Counted from the first letter of the stretch, positions 17,737-26,715 are shown. The stretch: 64,000 bases of DNA from Shinella daejeonensis (GCF_024281235.1 NZ_JAHWXY010000002.1:558001-622000), one strand, 5' to 3'. The notes: generated by a model from the sequence alone, not told the origin. Numbers and translations: made by a program.

Positions 17737-18375
17737 TCAACGGCCGCCGAAGACGGCCTTCAGTTCCGCGACGTTTTCTGCGGAAAGCATGCGCTTCGGC
17801 ATGTCGCGCAGCAGGACCAGAAGCCTGGCCGTCTCCTCCAGTTCCTCGGCGGCATAGACGGCCGAGGCGATATCCCGGCCGCTGACGACCGGGCCGTGAT
17901 TGGCGAGCAGCACGGCGGCATGACGGCCGCCGAGTTCCCGGATCATCGTCCCCATCGTCTCATCGCCCGGCCTGACGTAAGGCAGCAACCTCACCGCCCC
18001 GACGCGCATGACGACATAGGGCGTCAGCGGGGGAACGCAGTCTTCAGGATCGATATCGGCAAGGCAGGAAAGGGCGGTCGCGAAGGTCGAGTGAAGATGG
18101 ACCACCGCACCCGTCTGCGGCCGCGTCGCGTAGAAGGCGCGGTGCAGGAACACTTCCTTCGAAGGCTTGTCGCCGGAAATGTGACGGCCGTCGCGGTCGA
18201 GCTTCGAAAGACGCGCCGGATCGAGGAAGCCGAGGCAGGAATTGGTCGGCGTCATCAGGATGCCGTCCTCGGTCGCCGCACTGATATTGCCGGCGGAGCC
18301 GACCGAGAAGCCGCGATCGAAAAGCGACTTCGAAAGACGGACGATCTCTTCGCGCAGCCTGTTTTCCGCAGTCAT
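17737..18375 (-). CDS. otnC: 3-oxo-tetronate 4-phosphate decarboxylase, class II aldolase family
   Basis: A 212-residue class II aldolase/adducin-family protein. SAGNISAATEDGILMTPTNSCLGFLDPARL matches the OtnC pattern by its key GNIS, TPTNS and GFLDP. The acidic catalytic residue is in SKEVFLH, zinc ligands are in VHLHST and the third His is in ANHGPVV. OtnC converts 3-oxo-tetronate 4-phosphate to dihydroxyacetone phosphate and CO2. It overlaps otnK by 4 bp, and this pair defines a tetronate-type pathway. The name rests on motif pattern and pairing with OtnK. Confidence 0.85.
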   Translation of the reverse strand: MTAENRLREEIVRLSKSLFDRGFSVGSAGNISAATEDGILMTPTNSCLGFLDPARLSKLDRDGRHISGDKPSKEVFLHRAFYATRPQTGAVVHLHSTFATALSCLADIDPEDCVPPLTPYVVMRVGAVRLLPYVRPGDETMGTMIRELGGRHAAVLLANHGPVVSGRDIASAVYAAEELEETARLLVLLRDMPKRMLSAENVAELKAVFGGR

Positions 18376-19643
18376 CGTCCGGCCAGCCTTTCCAGCGCCC
18401 TGGCGAAGAAATCGGGCGCGCCGAAATTGCCGGACTTGAGCGCCAGCGCCACGGGCGCTTTTCCGCCGGACACGAGCACCGGCACGCCGGGATCGATCTC
18501 TTCCCCGATGGCCAGCGCACCGAGGTCGAGCGCCGAGACAACGGCTCCCGATGTTTCACCGCCGGCGACGACGAGCCGGCGGACGCCCGCGCGAACCAGT
18601 TCCTGCGCCGTGCCCGCGAAGAGGTCGTCGAGCATCGTGGCGACCTTCTCCCGGCCGAACCGAGCCTGGATGGCTCCCACTTCCTCCGGTGTACCCGAAG
18701 AATAGACGAGCGGCGCCCTGCCCCGATTTGCCATCAGGAAGGCCGTCAGGTCCGCACTCGTGACCGAACCGGCCATGACCCCGGCGACATCGACGGCCAG
18801 CGTTGGATGGTTCCGGCGATGGACCTCGACCTGCTCGCGCGTTGCGCCGGAGCAGCTTCCGGCAAGGATGGCCTCCGGCCCGTCGGTCCCTCTTGCGCCC
18901 CCGCCCGTTCCGATGGCAAGGCCGCGCTCTATGAAGTTTGCGGCAAGGCCGATCGCGATGCCGGAGCCGCCAGTGACGAGGCGGTCGAATGCCGCGGCGC
19001 GGCCGATGACGACGAGATCGTCGTCCGTGACGGCGTCGACAATGACCAGGGTACGGTTCTCCGCACCGCTTTGGCGCAACGCCGCCGTGACGGCCGCAGC
19101 CCCCTGCCGGACGGCGGCGATATCGACATGCCCGACATCGCTCTTCGTCTGGAACCGCAGCCAGCGGCGGATATCGGCATCCGTCATCGGATTGAGCGGA
19201 TGGTTTTGCAGGCCGGATTCGTTGAGGAGCTTGTCCTTCACGAAAAGATGGCCCTGATAGACCGTGCGCCCCGCACCGGGAAAGGCCGGGCAGGCGACCA
19301 CGCCCCGGACGCCGAGAGCATCGGCAAGCGCCTCGGCGACCGGACCGATATTGCCGTCCCGCGTGGAATCGAAGGTCGAGCAATATTTGAAGACGATCTG
19401 CGTGCAGCCCTGATCGAGCAGCCAGTGCAGGGCCGCAAGCGACTGTTCGATGGCCTCGGCCGCTTCGATGGAGCGGCTCTTCAGCGCGATGACACCGGCC
19501 TCCACCGCAGCGTCGGCCGTGTCGTCGGGAATTCCGAGATATTGCACGGTTCGAAGACCACCCTGGCCGGGCAGGCCCCTGGCGAGCGTGTTGGCGATAT
19601 CGCTCGCCCCGGTAAAATCGTCTGCAATGACGCCGAGCAGCAT
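18372..19643 (-). CDS. otnK: 3-oxo-tetronate kinase
   Basis: A 423-residue DUF1537-family kinase. The N-terminal domain begins LLGVIADDFTGASDIAN and contains FKYCSTFDSTRDGNIGPV, both hallmarks of OtnK. The C-terminal nucleotide-binding half contains VVAGGETSGAVVSAL and VPVLVSGGKAPVALALKSGNFG. It phosphorylates a four-carbon 3-oxo acid for OtnC. Normal OtnK operons also carry an oxidoreductase (denD/ltnD) and the isomerase otnI; neither is seen here, and the nearest dehydrogenase is of the isocitrate/isopropylmalate type. Confidence 0.88.
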   Translation of the reverse strand: MLLGVIADDFTGASDIANTLARGLPGQGGLRTVQYLGIPDDTADAAVEAGVIALKSRSIEAAEAIEQSLAALHWLLDQGCTQIVFKYCSTFDSTRDGNIGPVAEALADALGVRGVVACPAFPGAGRTVYQGHLFVKDKLLNESGLQNHPLNPMTDADIRRWLRFQTKSDVGHVDIAAVRQGAAAVTAALRQSGAENRTLVIVDAVTDDDLVVIGRAAAFDRLVTGGSGIAIGLAANFIERGLAIGTGGGARGTDGPEAILAGSCSGATREQVEVHRRNHPTLAVDVAGVMAGSVTSADLTAFLMANRGRAPLVYSSGTPEEVGAIQARFGREKVATMLDDLFAGTAQELVRAGVRRLVVAGGETSGAVVSALDLGALAIGEEIDPGVPVLVSGGKAPVALALKSGNFGAPDFFARALERLAGR

Positions 19644-19663
19644 GGATGAATACTCCCCAGGAT

Positions 19664-20329
19664 TCAGATCGCGCCGAGAAGGCGCTTCAATTTGTCGACG
19701 GCGGCGTCCGGACTGGACAGGACGGGAATATCCGTCACCGCGCGAACAGCCGGAACGGCGCGCGCCGTGGAGAAATGCGCAAGCACGATACTGTCGAAGC
19801 CGCGCAGCCTCGCGGCCGCTTCCGCAACCAGCCGATTGTGGGTTTCGGCATCGCCGGCCCGGACAGCCTCGATCGCGCCTTCCACGAGAACGCTTTCCAG
19901 CGTGGCGGCCGGATCGATCCTCGCCGCCTCTTCCCGGAACTCCGCCTCCATGCCCTCGCGCGCCGGCGGGAAGGTATAGAGCATGGCGGTTCTGCCGCCC
20001 TTGCCGATAGCGGCCTCGAACATTGCCTCGTTCGGCTTCAAAACGGGAATTTCAACCGTCGCCGCCGCATGCTCGATCGCCCGCCCGAAGGCCGAGCAGG
20101 TGAAGAGCACCGCATCGCTGCCGATCCGGCAGGCGTACTGCGTCAGGGCGCCGATCCGGGCCGTCAGCGCATCGGTGATCTCGTCCTGCTTCGCCCGGTC
20201 GGGAGACAGGCTGTCTTCCAGCAGGTTGACGAGGTCCACATCGGGCCAGCCGGCCGAAAACGCCAGACCGATCGGCTCCATGGCGATCGGCGTCGCATGG
20301 ATGAGGGTTATCCGGGGCTGTTTCGACAT
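19664..20329 (-). CDS. Asp/Glu-racemase superfamily protein lacking the second Cys
   Basis: A 221-residue protein of the aspartate/glutamate racemase, maleate isomerase and arylmalonate decarboxylase superfamily. The first active-site region is AVLFTCSAFGRAIE with Cys, but the second (usually a CTH or CT motif) reads VLAHFSTARAVP, with no Cys. A single-Cys member could be a decarboxylase or isomerase of the arylmalonate-decarboxylase kind rather than a two-base racemase. It lies between the importer ATPase gene (63-bp gap) and otnK (20-bp gap) in the operon. Confidence 0.72.
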   Translation of the reverse strand: MSKQPRITLIHATPIAMEPIGLAFSAGWPDVDLVNLLEDSLSPDRAKQDEITDALTARIGALTQYACRIGSDAVLFTCSAFGRAIEHAAATVEIPVLKPNEAMFEAAIGKGGRTAMLYTFPPAREGMEAEFREEAARIDPAATLESVLVEGAIEAVRAGDAETHNRLVAEAAARLRGFDSIVLAHFSTARAVPAVRAVTDIPVLSSPDAAVDKLKRLLGAI

Positions 20330-20392
20330 ATCACTTCCTTTGCATGATGACGGCCACCGGGAGGAACGGCGGCCGTCAGGGGCGGGCGCTCG

Positions 20393-21466
20393 TTACCGGC
20401 CAGCCGAAAACACCCAGACGCTTTCCGGCGGGATCCGCGCCCAGACGGTGCCCGTCCTCAGTTGTTCGGCCCCATGCGCCTTGGCCACGAAATCGCCGCG
20501 CCGCAGGCGGTATTCCCAGCGATCGCCGAGATAGACGCTGTCGTCGAGGCTCATCTCGATGCCGCCTTCTTCCGGCCGGTCGCTGACGCTGATCCTTTCG
20601 ACCCGGATCACCGCACGCGCGGTCTCCGATACGCTCAGGCCGGCGGCTTCGCGCACCGTGCCGTCGAGGCTCCAGTCGTCGCCGCCGATGACGGCGCTTG
20701 TCCCGTCGATCGATCTGACTTTCGCCGTGACGACATTGTTGGCGCCGAGGAAGTCTGCCGAATAGAAGCTGTTCGGGTTGGAATAGATCTCCTGCGGCCC
20801 GCCCTGCTGGACGATCCGCCCATCCTGCAACAGGAGAATATTATCGGCGACGGCAAGCGCCTCGCTCTGGTCGTGCGTCACGAGGATGGCGCAGATTTCG
20901 AGCTCGAGGATCAGTTTGCGGATCCAGTAGCGGGCTTCCTCGCGCAGCTTGGCGTCGAGATTGGAGAGCGGTTCGTCGAGCAGCAGGACGCGCGGCTCGT
21001 AGACCAGCGCCCGGCAGATCGCGACGCGCTGCTGCTGGCCGCCCGAAAGCTGCGAGGGAAACCGGTCTGCGAGATGGCCGAGACCCATGCGGTCGAGGAT
21101 CGCCTGCACCCGCTTTTCGATATCCGCCTGCGCGACGCCGCGCAGCTTGAGACCATAGCCGACATTTTCCTTGACCGTGCGGTGCGGCCAGAGCGCATAG
21201 GACTGGAAGACGAGCCCGATATTGCGTTGCTCCGGCGGCAGCGCGATCTTCTTGTCGCTGTCGAGCGCGGTCTTGCCGCCGATGACGATCTGGCCGATTT
21301 CCGGCTGTTCGAGGCCGGCGACACAGCGCAGGAGCGTGGTCTTGCCGCTGCCCGATGCACCGAGCAGGGCGACGATAGAGCCGCGCTGCGCGGTGAAGGA
21401 CGCGCCTTTCAGGATCTGAAGTCCGCCCAGCCATTTCTGGACATTGTCGACGACGAGTTCAGTCAT
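20393..21466 (-). CDS. Fbp-type ABC transporter ATP-binding protein
   Basis: A 357-residue ATPase with Walker A GASGSGKTT, Q-loop VFQSYALWPHRTV, signature LSGGQQQRVAICRAL, Walker B VLLLDEPLSNLDAK and a C-terminal TOBE domain ending in WARIPPESVWVFSAGR. It overlaps the permease gene by 8 bp. Although this class is labelled iron(III) or sulfate/AEP transport, many members carry organic acids and phosphonates, and the catabolic operon favours an organic substrate. Confidence 0.9.
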   Translation of the reverse strand: MTELVVDNVQKWLGGLQILKGASFTAQRGSIVALLGASGSGKTTLLRCVAGLEQPEIGQIVIGGKTALDSDKKIALPPEQRNIGLVFQSYALWPHRTVKENVGYGLKLRGVAQADIEKRVQAILDRMGLGHLADRFPSQLSGGQQQRVAICRALVYEPRVLLLDEPLSNLDAKLREEARYWIRKLILELEICAILVTHDQSEALAVADNILLLQDGRIVQQGGPQEIYSNPNSFYSADFLGANNVVTAKVRSIDGTSAVIGGDDWSLDGTVREAAGLSVSETARAVIRVERISVSDRPEEGGIEMSLDDSVYLGDRWEYRLRRGDFVAKAHGAEQLRTGTVWARIPPESVWVFSAGR

Positions 21467-23219
21467 GGATTTTTGCTCCCAAACGGAGGGCGAGGGCGAG
21501 GCCTGCGCCGGTCAAGACGATGCTGATGAGGGAAAGGGCGGCGATCGTGTTCATGGCCCCGGTTTGCAGGAGCGAGACCATCAGCGAGCCGATCACCTCG
21601 GTGCCCGCGCCCATGAGATAAACGCCCGTCGCATATTCGCGCAGGAAGATGATCATGATCAGCGCCCAGGCTCCGGCGAGGCCCGGCCGGACGATCGGGA
21701 TCACGATATCCTTCCAGGTGCGGCCGATCGTGGCGCCGGTCGTGCGCGCCGACTCCTCCAGCTCCGGGGCGACCTGGATGAGCGTGCCCTGAAGAAGACG
21801 CAGACCGTAGGAAAGGCCGACGACGAGATAGGCGACGAACAGGCTCACCAGCGTCGGCCGGAGCGGCGTCAGCAGCGGCACGAACAGGAAGACCCAGAAG
21901 AAGGCGAGGCCGACGACGAGGCCCGGAAGGGCGCGCGGCAAGAGGATGATATAGTCCAGCACCGTGTTCGACAGGCCCCAGTTGCGGTGGCCGGCAAGGC
22001 CGACGGCGAGATAGATCGCCACCGCCACCGCACCGCCCACGACGGAAAGGATGATCGTGTTGACGATGCCGTTGTAAAGGCTCGGCACCTCGAACATCCG
22101 GCTGAAGTTCATCAGGGTCAGCTGATCGAGGAGATTGACGCCTTCACCCCAGGCGTCGACGAAGGCGCGGACGGTGATGCCGCCGATCGGCAGGACGACC
22201 GACACGAAGAGCCAGAAGCCGATGATCGACAGCGCGATGAGCTGGCCGCTGCCGCCGAGCTTGAGCGTTGCGACGCGCGAGCCCTTGCCGCCGAGTGCTG
22301 CATATTTGCGTGCGTTGCGCAGGAGGCGGCGCTGCATCCAGACGAGCGGCAGCGTGATCAGCACGAGAACGACCGCGACGACGGCCATCAGCTGGTAGGT
22401 CGGCGTTCCGAACAGCGTCGTCAGCTTGTAGATATAGGTGGTGAGCACCATGATGCCGTTCGGATCGCCAAGCACGAGCGGAATGCCGAAGGTCTCGAAG
22501 CCGAGCAGGAGGTTGAGGGCGGCGGCGAAGATGAGGGCCGGCAGAACCATCGGCAGCGTGACGTCGCGCGAGACCTGCCAGATCGAGGCGCCGGTCGTGC
22601 GCGCGGCCTCTTCCAGATCCGACGGCAGGTTGCGCATCGCGGCGGAAACATAGAGGTAGACGTGCGGGACATGGCTGAGGCCGGCGATCAGGATCATCCC
22701 GGGCAGGCTGTAGATGTTCCACGGCACGATGCCGATCAGGTCGCGGACGAAAAGCGAGACGAAACCGGTCGGGCCGACGGAAACCGTGTAACCGAAAGCA
22801 AGCACGATCGACGAGATGAACATCGGCACGAGCACGAGGACTTCGAGCAGGCGCCGGCCCTTGATGTCCGTGCGTGTGATGAGGAAGGCGAGCAGACCGC
22901 CCAGCGGGACGGCGATCGCCACCATGCCGAAAGCGAAAATCGTGGTCGTGCCGAGCGCCTGGTAGAACGTCCTGTCGGTGAAGACGTAGCGGTAGGCATC
23001 GAAGCCGAACTGCGCGCGCGGACTGAAGAAGGCCGCCGTCAGGAAACTCTGGTAGATGATCAGGCCGACCGGCGCGAGAACGGCGATGGCGAGCAGGCCG
23101 ATCACGATGATCCGATAGGCGCCTGCATTGCCGTGGCGTGGCATCCTGGCCGGATATTTCTTTTCGGCCGTGGCTTTCGTCAGGGCGACTGCGGCCGGTG
23201 CGTGGGTGTGGGTAGACAT
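21459..23219 (-). CDS. Fbp-type ABC permease with two fused permease domains
   Basis: A 586-residue inner-membrane protein that fuses two permease domains, as in FbpB/AfuB. It has two EAA loops: EEAARTTGASIWQVSRDVTLP in the first half and EESARTTGATIGRTWKDIVIP in the second, with about twelve hydrophobic segments overall. The internal duplication means one gene supplies both halves of the channel. It is preceded by a binding-protein gene with a 64-bp gap and followed by the overlapping ATPase gene. Confidence 0.92.
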   Translation of the reverse strand: MSTHTHAPAAVALTKATAEKKYPARMPRHGNAGAYRIIVIGLLAIAVLAPVGLIIYQSFLTAAFFSPRAQFGFDAYRYVFTDRTFYQALGTTTIFAFGMVAIAVPLGGLLAFLITRTDIKGRRLLEVLVLVPMFISSIVLAFGYTVSVGPTGFVSLFVRDLIGIVPWNIYSLPGMILIAGLSHVPHVYLYVSAAMRNLPSDLEEAARTTGASIWQVSRDVTLPMVLPALIFAAALNLLLGFETFGIPLVLGDPNGIMVLTTYIYKLTTLFGTPTYQLMAVVAVVLVLITLPLVWMQRRLLRNARKYAALGGKGSRVATLKLGGSGQLIALSIIGFWLFVSVVLPIGGITVRAFVDAWGEGVNLLDQLTLMNFSRMFEVPSLYNGIVNTIILSVVGGAVAVAIYLAVGLAGHRNWGLSNTVLDYIILLPRALPGLVVGLAFFWVFLFVPLLTPLRPTLVSLFVAYLVVGLSYGLRLLQGTLIQVAPELEESARTTGATIGRTWKDIVIPIVRPGLAGAWALIMIIFLREYATGVYLMGAGTEVIGSLMVSLLQTGAMNTIAALSLISIVLTGAGLALALRLGAKIHD

Positions 23220-23283
23220 TCCTTGCCTCTCGCAAACGGTGGCGGGATCGCGGCGCTTCGAAAGCGCCGCGACCGGCGGGGCA

Positions 23284-24390
23284 TCAACGGCCGAGAGCGG
23301 CCTTCCATTCGTTGAGGAACTCGACGCGCTTCATCTGTTCCATATATTCGAGCACGCCTTCATCGACGGCGATCGGCTTCAGGCCGCCGCCGACGCGCTC
23401 GTTCAGCGTCTCGATGTTGAGACCGGCCGTGACATCGCCGCGAACCGACGGCAGGCCGCCTTCGGCCAGATGCGACTGGCCTTCGGCCGAAAGCATGAAA
23501 TCGACGAAGAGCTTCGCGGCGTTCGGATGCGGCGCGTCCTTGGTGATCAGCGCGAGACGCGAGAAGGCCGGCGTGTAGTCGGTCGAAAAGTGAACGCCGA
23601 GGTTCGGGCTCTCCTTGACCCAGTCGAGAGCGTAGGAACCGATGATGTTGATGGCGATGACGTTCTCGCCCGAGACCACCGTCTCCTTCATGCCGCCGGA
23701 ACTGGAGTAGATCTTGGCGTTATTCTCGCCCATGGCTTTCGCCAGATCCCAGAAGTCACTGCGCTCGCGCGCGTCGTTGGAATGGTGCAGGAAGCCTGAA
23801 CCGCTCTTTTCGGGATCGAAGGTCGCGACCTTGCCCTGTAGCTCCGCCTTGTTGTCCTTCAGGAAGGCGATCATGTCGGCATAGGTCTTCGGCAGCTGGT
23901 CTTCCGAAAGGGCCTTGGTGTTGTAGATCACGCCGATCGGTTCGACGGTCGTTGCATAAAGCATGTTCTTGTAGTCCGCCCAGTCCGGCAGATTGCCGGC
24001 TTCCGGCGAGGCATATTCCGCCGCATAACCGTCCTGGACCAGCGTCATTTGCAGGTCCATGGCCGAACTCCAGACCACGTCCGCCGTCGTCTGGCTGGCC
24101 GCGGCTTCCGAGATGACCTGATTGTAGGCGCCATTGGTGCCGAGATCGTTATAGGCGATCTTGATACCGTATTTCGCAACGAATGCGTCCTGTAGCCTCT
24201 GCGACTGCGCGGCGTCCGTCGACGTGTAGATCGAAACGGTGCCTTCCTGCTTGGCGGCCTCGATCAGCGCCGCGTAGTCTGCCGGATAGCCGGCCGGCGC
24301 CTCCTGCGCGAAAACCGGTCCCGCAAGCGTCGCCAGGAACGCGCTCGTGACGGCGAATGCCGCCGAACGGCCAGAAACATGTCTGCTCAT
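23284..24390 (-). CDS. Fbp-type extracellular substrate-binding protein
   Basis: A 368-residue periplasmic binding protein. The start at 24390 follows GGGAGACGAG and gives a signal peptide (SGRSAAFAVTSAFLATLAGP, cleavage near VFAQ). The mature protein begins with YAALIEAAKQEGTVSIYTST, a pattern of FbpA/2-aminoethylphosphonate binders, and includes GVIYNTKAL. It is the first gene of the nine-gene operon; its promoter region contains the TTGGCTTTTA dyad at 24477-24507. The ligand is not predictable; I infer an organic acid because of the downstream genes. Confidence 0.87.
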   Translation of the reverse strand: MSRHVSGRSAAFAVTSAFLATLAGPVFAQEAPAGYPADYAALIEAAKQEGTVSIYTSTDAAQSQRLQDAFVAKYGIKIAYNDLGTNGAYNQVISEAAASQTTADVVWSSAMDLQMTLVQDGYAAEYASPEAGNLPDWADYKNMLYATTVEPIGVIYNTKALSEDQLPKTYADMIAFLKDNKAELQGKVATFDPEKSGSGFLHHSNDARERSDFWDLAKAMGENNAKIYSSSGGMKETVVSGENVIAINIIGSYALDWVKESPNLGVHFSTDYTPAFSRLALITKDAPHPNAAKLFVDFMLSAEGQSHLAEGGLPSVRGDVTAGLNIETLNERVGGGLKPIAVDEGVLEYMEQMKRVEFLNEWKAALGR

Positions 24391-24476
24391 TATCTCGTCT
24401 CCCAAAATACGCCCGTGCTCCAAAGCTCCTCCGGGCAATTTCACGAGGGCGACCGACGCCCCCGCGCCTCCATACA

Positions 24477-24507
24477 TGCACTTTGGCTTTTAAATAACAA
24501 AAGTGCA
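24477..24507. promoter_or_regulatory. Dyad operator candidate A (TTGGCTTTTA motif)
   Basis: TGCACTTT (24477-24484) and AAAGTGCA (24500-24507) form a perfect 8-bp inverted repeat around GGCTTTTAAATAACA. The dyad covers the motif TTGGCTTTTAAATAA, which recurs at 25668 and, inverted, at 26728. It lies 87 bp before the binding-protein start codon, where a repressor could block the operon promoter. Confidence 0.45.
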
Positions 24508-24516
24508 AACTCTGCC

Positions 24517-25611
24517 TCAGGCGCTGGCGTGCCTCTTCACGCCGTCGCCGCTGCGAACCGCCTCAGCCACCAGCGAGCCGAACGCATCCGTACCGGTGTC
24601 TCCACCAAGGTCGCGCGTTCGGGTCGCCGGATTGGCGAGAACCTCGTCGACGGCCCGTTCGATCTCCGCGCCGGCCGCCTCGAATGTCGGCAGGCCGCGC
24701 TGCTCGCCCAGCCAGCTCAGCATCATCGCCACCGACAGGATGAGCGACGTCGGATTGGCGATGTTGCGGTTCTGGATATCGGGCGCCGACCCATGCTGCG
24801 CCTGAGCGCAGACGAGACCGGTTTCGGCATTGGCATTGATCGACCCGGCAAGGCCGAGGCTGCCGGAAAGCTCGCTCGCCAGATCCGAGAGGATGTCCGA
24901 GTAGAAATTCGTCGCGACGATCACGTCGAAGCGGGAGGGATCGCGCACCAGATGGGCGGCCATCGCATCGATGATGAATTCGTTGAGCGTGACCTCCGGA
25001 AACTCGGCTGCGACCTTGCGCACCTCTTGCAGGAACAGACCGTCCGTCAGAATGAAATTATTGGCCTTATGGACGGCCGTCACCTTCCTGTTCCGCTTCA
25101 TGGCGAGCAGGAAGGCCTGGCGGGCGATGCGCTCGCACGCGGAAGCGGTGATCTTGCGTACGGAAAGCGCGACATCCGGGGTCGGCATGAACTCGCCGGT
25201 GCCGGCATACATGTTGCGGTCCGGATAAAAGCCTTCCGTCGCCTCGCGCATGATGACGAGATCCATCGTCTTGGCGTCGTTGAGGAAGGGGCGCGAGCGC
25301 GCCGGACGGACATTGGCATAGAGATCGAGTTTGACGCGGAAGCCCGCGGAAACGTTCACGCCGCCCTTGTCGCGGGCAGGATAATCCATATGCGATTGCG
25401 GGCCGAGGATGATGCCGTCGAACGTGCGGGCCCGCTCGATGGTTTCGTCGCGCAGCGTCGTGCCGAACTTTTCGAGGCTCGTGAAGCCGGTGTCCTCGAA
25501 ATGATACTCCAGGCCCAGACCGAAAGCCGCATCCGCGGCCTTCAGGACCTCCATGGTTGCCGCGGTGATTTCCGGGCCGATCCCGTCACACGGCGTCACG
25601 AATATTTTCAT
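24517..25611 (-). CDS. Isocitrate/isopropylmalate-type beta-decarboxylating dehydrogenase
   Basis: A 364-residue member of the family that oxidises (2R,3S)-type malates and decarboxylates the product (isocitrate, isopropylmalate, homoisocitrate, tartrate, D-malate dehydrogenases). It begins KIFVTPCDGIGPEITAA, carries the substrate/metal motif VIMREATEGFYPDRNMYAG, and ends its core with NANAETGLVCAQAQHGSAPDIQNRNIANPTS (described by its ends), where the Ala-x-His-Gly-Ser-Ala-Pro-Asp-Ile loop is typical. The start at 25611 follows GGGAG. Its location between a tricarboxylate-type regulon's operon and an aconitase paralogue suggests a substituted isocitrate as substrate. It is not the housekeeping Icd, which in this group is a different, longer type. 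Confidence 0.85.
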   Translation of the reverse strand: MKIFVTPCDGIGPEITAATMEVLKAADAAFGLGLEYHFEDTGFTSLEKFGTTLRDETIERARTFDGIILGPQSHMDYPARDKGGVNVSAGFRVKLDLYANVRPARSRPFLNDAKTMDLVIMREATEGFYPDRNMYAGTGEFMPTPDVALSVRKITASACERIARQAFLLAMKRNRKVTAVHKANNFILTDGLFLQEVRKVAAEFPEVTLNEFIIDAMAAHLVRDPSRFDVIVATNFYSDILSDLASELSGSLGLAGSINANAETGLVCAQAQHGSAPDIQNRNIANPTSLILSVAMMLSWLGEQRGLPTFEAAGAEIERAVDEVLANPATRTRDLGGDTGTDAFGSLVAEAVRSGDGVKRHASA

Positions 25612-25661
25612 CAGATAATCTCCCACGAGGCGACGAGCGATATCGCCGCAATGTCACGGGC

Positions 25662-25683
25662 AGATTATTGGCTTTTATAATCT
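25662..25683. promoter_or_regulatory. Dyad operator candidate B (TTGGCTTTTA motif)
   Basis: AGATTAT (25662-25668) and ATAATCT (25677-25683) form a perfect 7-bp inverted repeat around TGGCTTTT. The core TTGGCTTTTATAA repeats the motif of site A. It lies about 50 bp upstream of the dehydrogenase start codon, between that gene and the end of the GntR regulator gene. Confidence 0.45.
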
Positions 25684-25711
25684 CAAAATGCAATAACTAT
25701 TTTTTGAGATT
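25679..25711. terminator. Inverted repeat at the end of the GntR gene
   Basis: AATCTCAAAA (25679-25688) and TTTTGAGATT (25702-25711) are a perfect 10-bp inverted repeat with a 13-nt loop. It straddles the TAG stop of the GntR gene. It is AT-rich, so it may be a regulatory dyad that overlaps site B as much as a terminator. Confidence 0.4.
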
Positions 25712-26629
25712 GTCTTTTTCATGCGCCTGGTGCGACCAGGACCAGGCGACGGGCGATTTCTTGGAAAGCGCGCCGCCGAGGTGACGGCGCATCGCATAGG
25801 ACGCCTCGACAATCTCGCCGCGGTCGAGAAGATCGAGGATTTCAAGATGTTCCCGGCACTGGCGCACCGTACGGCTGCGGTCGACGCGCGAGCGATATTC
25901 GAGCAGGCGTCGCATGCGGTTCACCCGGACGAGCGAGATATGAAAGAACGGATTATTCGCCATCTTGATCAGTTCTTCATGGAAGAGCGCGCCATTGTGC
26001 AGCAGGCGTTCGGCCGGCAAGCGCTCGATATCGATGTCCAGCATGCGCATCTGGATGCGGCGCTGTTCGTCGATGATCTTCCGGTCCAGCCGGAACTCGG
26101 GCTCCAGCATGGCGGCCGGCTCGATCAGCATACGGAAGCGGTAGATCTGCTCGAAAGCCTCCGGCGTCTTGGCGACCGGCAGGAAACGCCAGCCGTAACC
26201 CTGCTTGCGCTCCGCCCAGCCTTCGCGGGTCGCCCGCATGAGAATGTCGTTGAGCTGCGATTTGGTGATCTCGTAGCGCTCGCGCAGCATCTGCTCGGTG
26301 ACCTCGGCGGGAATGCGATCCGTCAACCAATCTTCGGCCAGCCGCTGGTAATCATTGGCGACCTCGAACGGCCCTACATCTTCCCGCACCTGCTCGATGA
26401 TGCCGCCGGCCGCCTCCATGACGAAGAAACCGCGGTTCTCCTTCTGCTCCAGCACGCCCTGGCTCGCCAGCATGCTCATGGCCTCACGCACCGGCGAACG
26501 GGAGACGCCGAAGCGGTCAGCCAATTGCTGGGTCTTCAGATGGTCGCCGCGCGAAAGCTCGCCGGATGTGACGAGAAGCGTGATCTCATTGGCGATGGAC
26601 TGGGCAAGCTGGCTCGAGCGCATGGGCAT
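25697..26629 (-). CDS. GntR/FCD regulator with two winged-helix domains
   Basis: The 310-residue protein is about 70 residues longer than ordinary FCD-type GntR regulators. Residues 1-72 are a canonical GntR winged helix (LKTQQLADRFGVSRSPVREA, then LEQKENRGFFV). Residues about 92-150 look like a second winged helix (LAEDWLTDRIPAEVTEQML, ITKSQLNDILMRATREGWAE, GYGWRFLP). The C-terminal part (IYRFRMLIEPAAMLEPEF, FHEELIKMANNPFF, HLEILDLLDRGEI) is the helical FCD effector domain. It lies between the dehydrogenase and the divergent aconitase gene and probably controls both, using the shared TTGGCTTTTA sites. The start may be 26629 or the ATG two codons later. Confidence 0.85.
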   Translation of the reverse strand: MPMRSSQLAQSIANEITLLVTSGELSRGDHLKTQQLADRFGVSRSPVREAMSMLASQGVLEQKENRGFFVMEAAGGIIEQVREDVGPFEVANDYQRLAEDWLTDRIPAEVTEQMLRERYEITKSQLNDILMRATREGWAERKQGYGWRFLPVAKTPEAFEQIYRFRMLIEPAAMLEPEFRLDRKIIDEQRRIQMRMLDIDIERLPAERLLHNGALFHEELIKMANNPFFHISLVRVNRMRRLLEYRSRVDRSRTVRQCREHLEILDLLDRGEIVEASYAMRRHLGGALSKKSPVAWSWSHQAHEKDNLKK

Positions 26630-26715
26630 ATCCGGTGTTCCGAGACGATCCGCGGACGTTAGTCCACGACCGCGACAAAATAAACAAGGAACGGGATTTT
26701 TTGCATGCCTAACTG

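Noticed and set aside
21444-23315. 623-codon open frame on the plus strand opposite the Fbp-type permease
   Set aside because: Its product is rich in Asp, Glu, Arg and His with no motif, as expected for the antisense of a GC-rich membrane-protein gene. The opposite strand encodes a full two-domain permease.
20393-24390. Ferric-iron uptake system
   Set aside because: The transporter family is named for iron, but no Fur-type site or iron gene is near and the genes are co-transcribed with sugar-acid and organic-acid enzymes.
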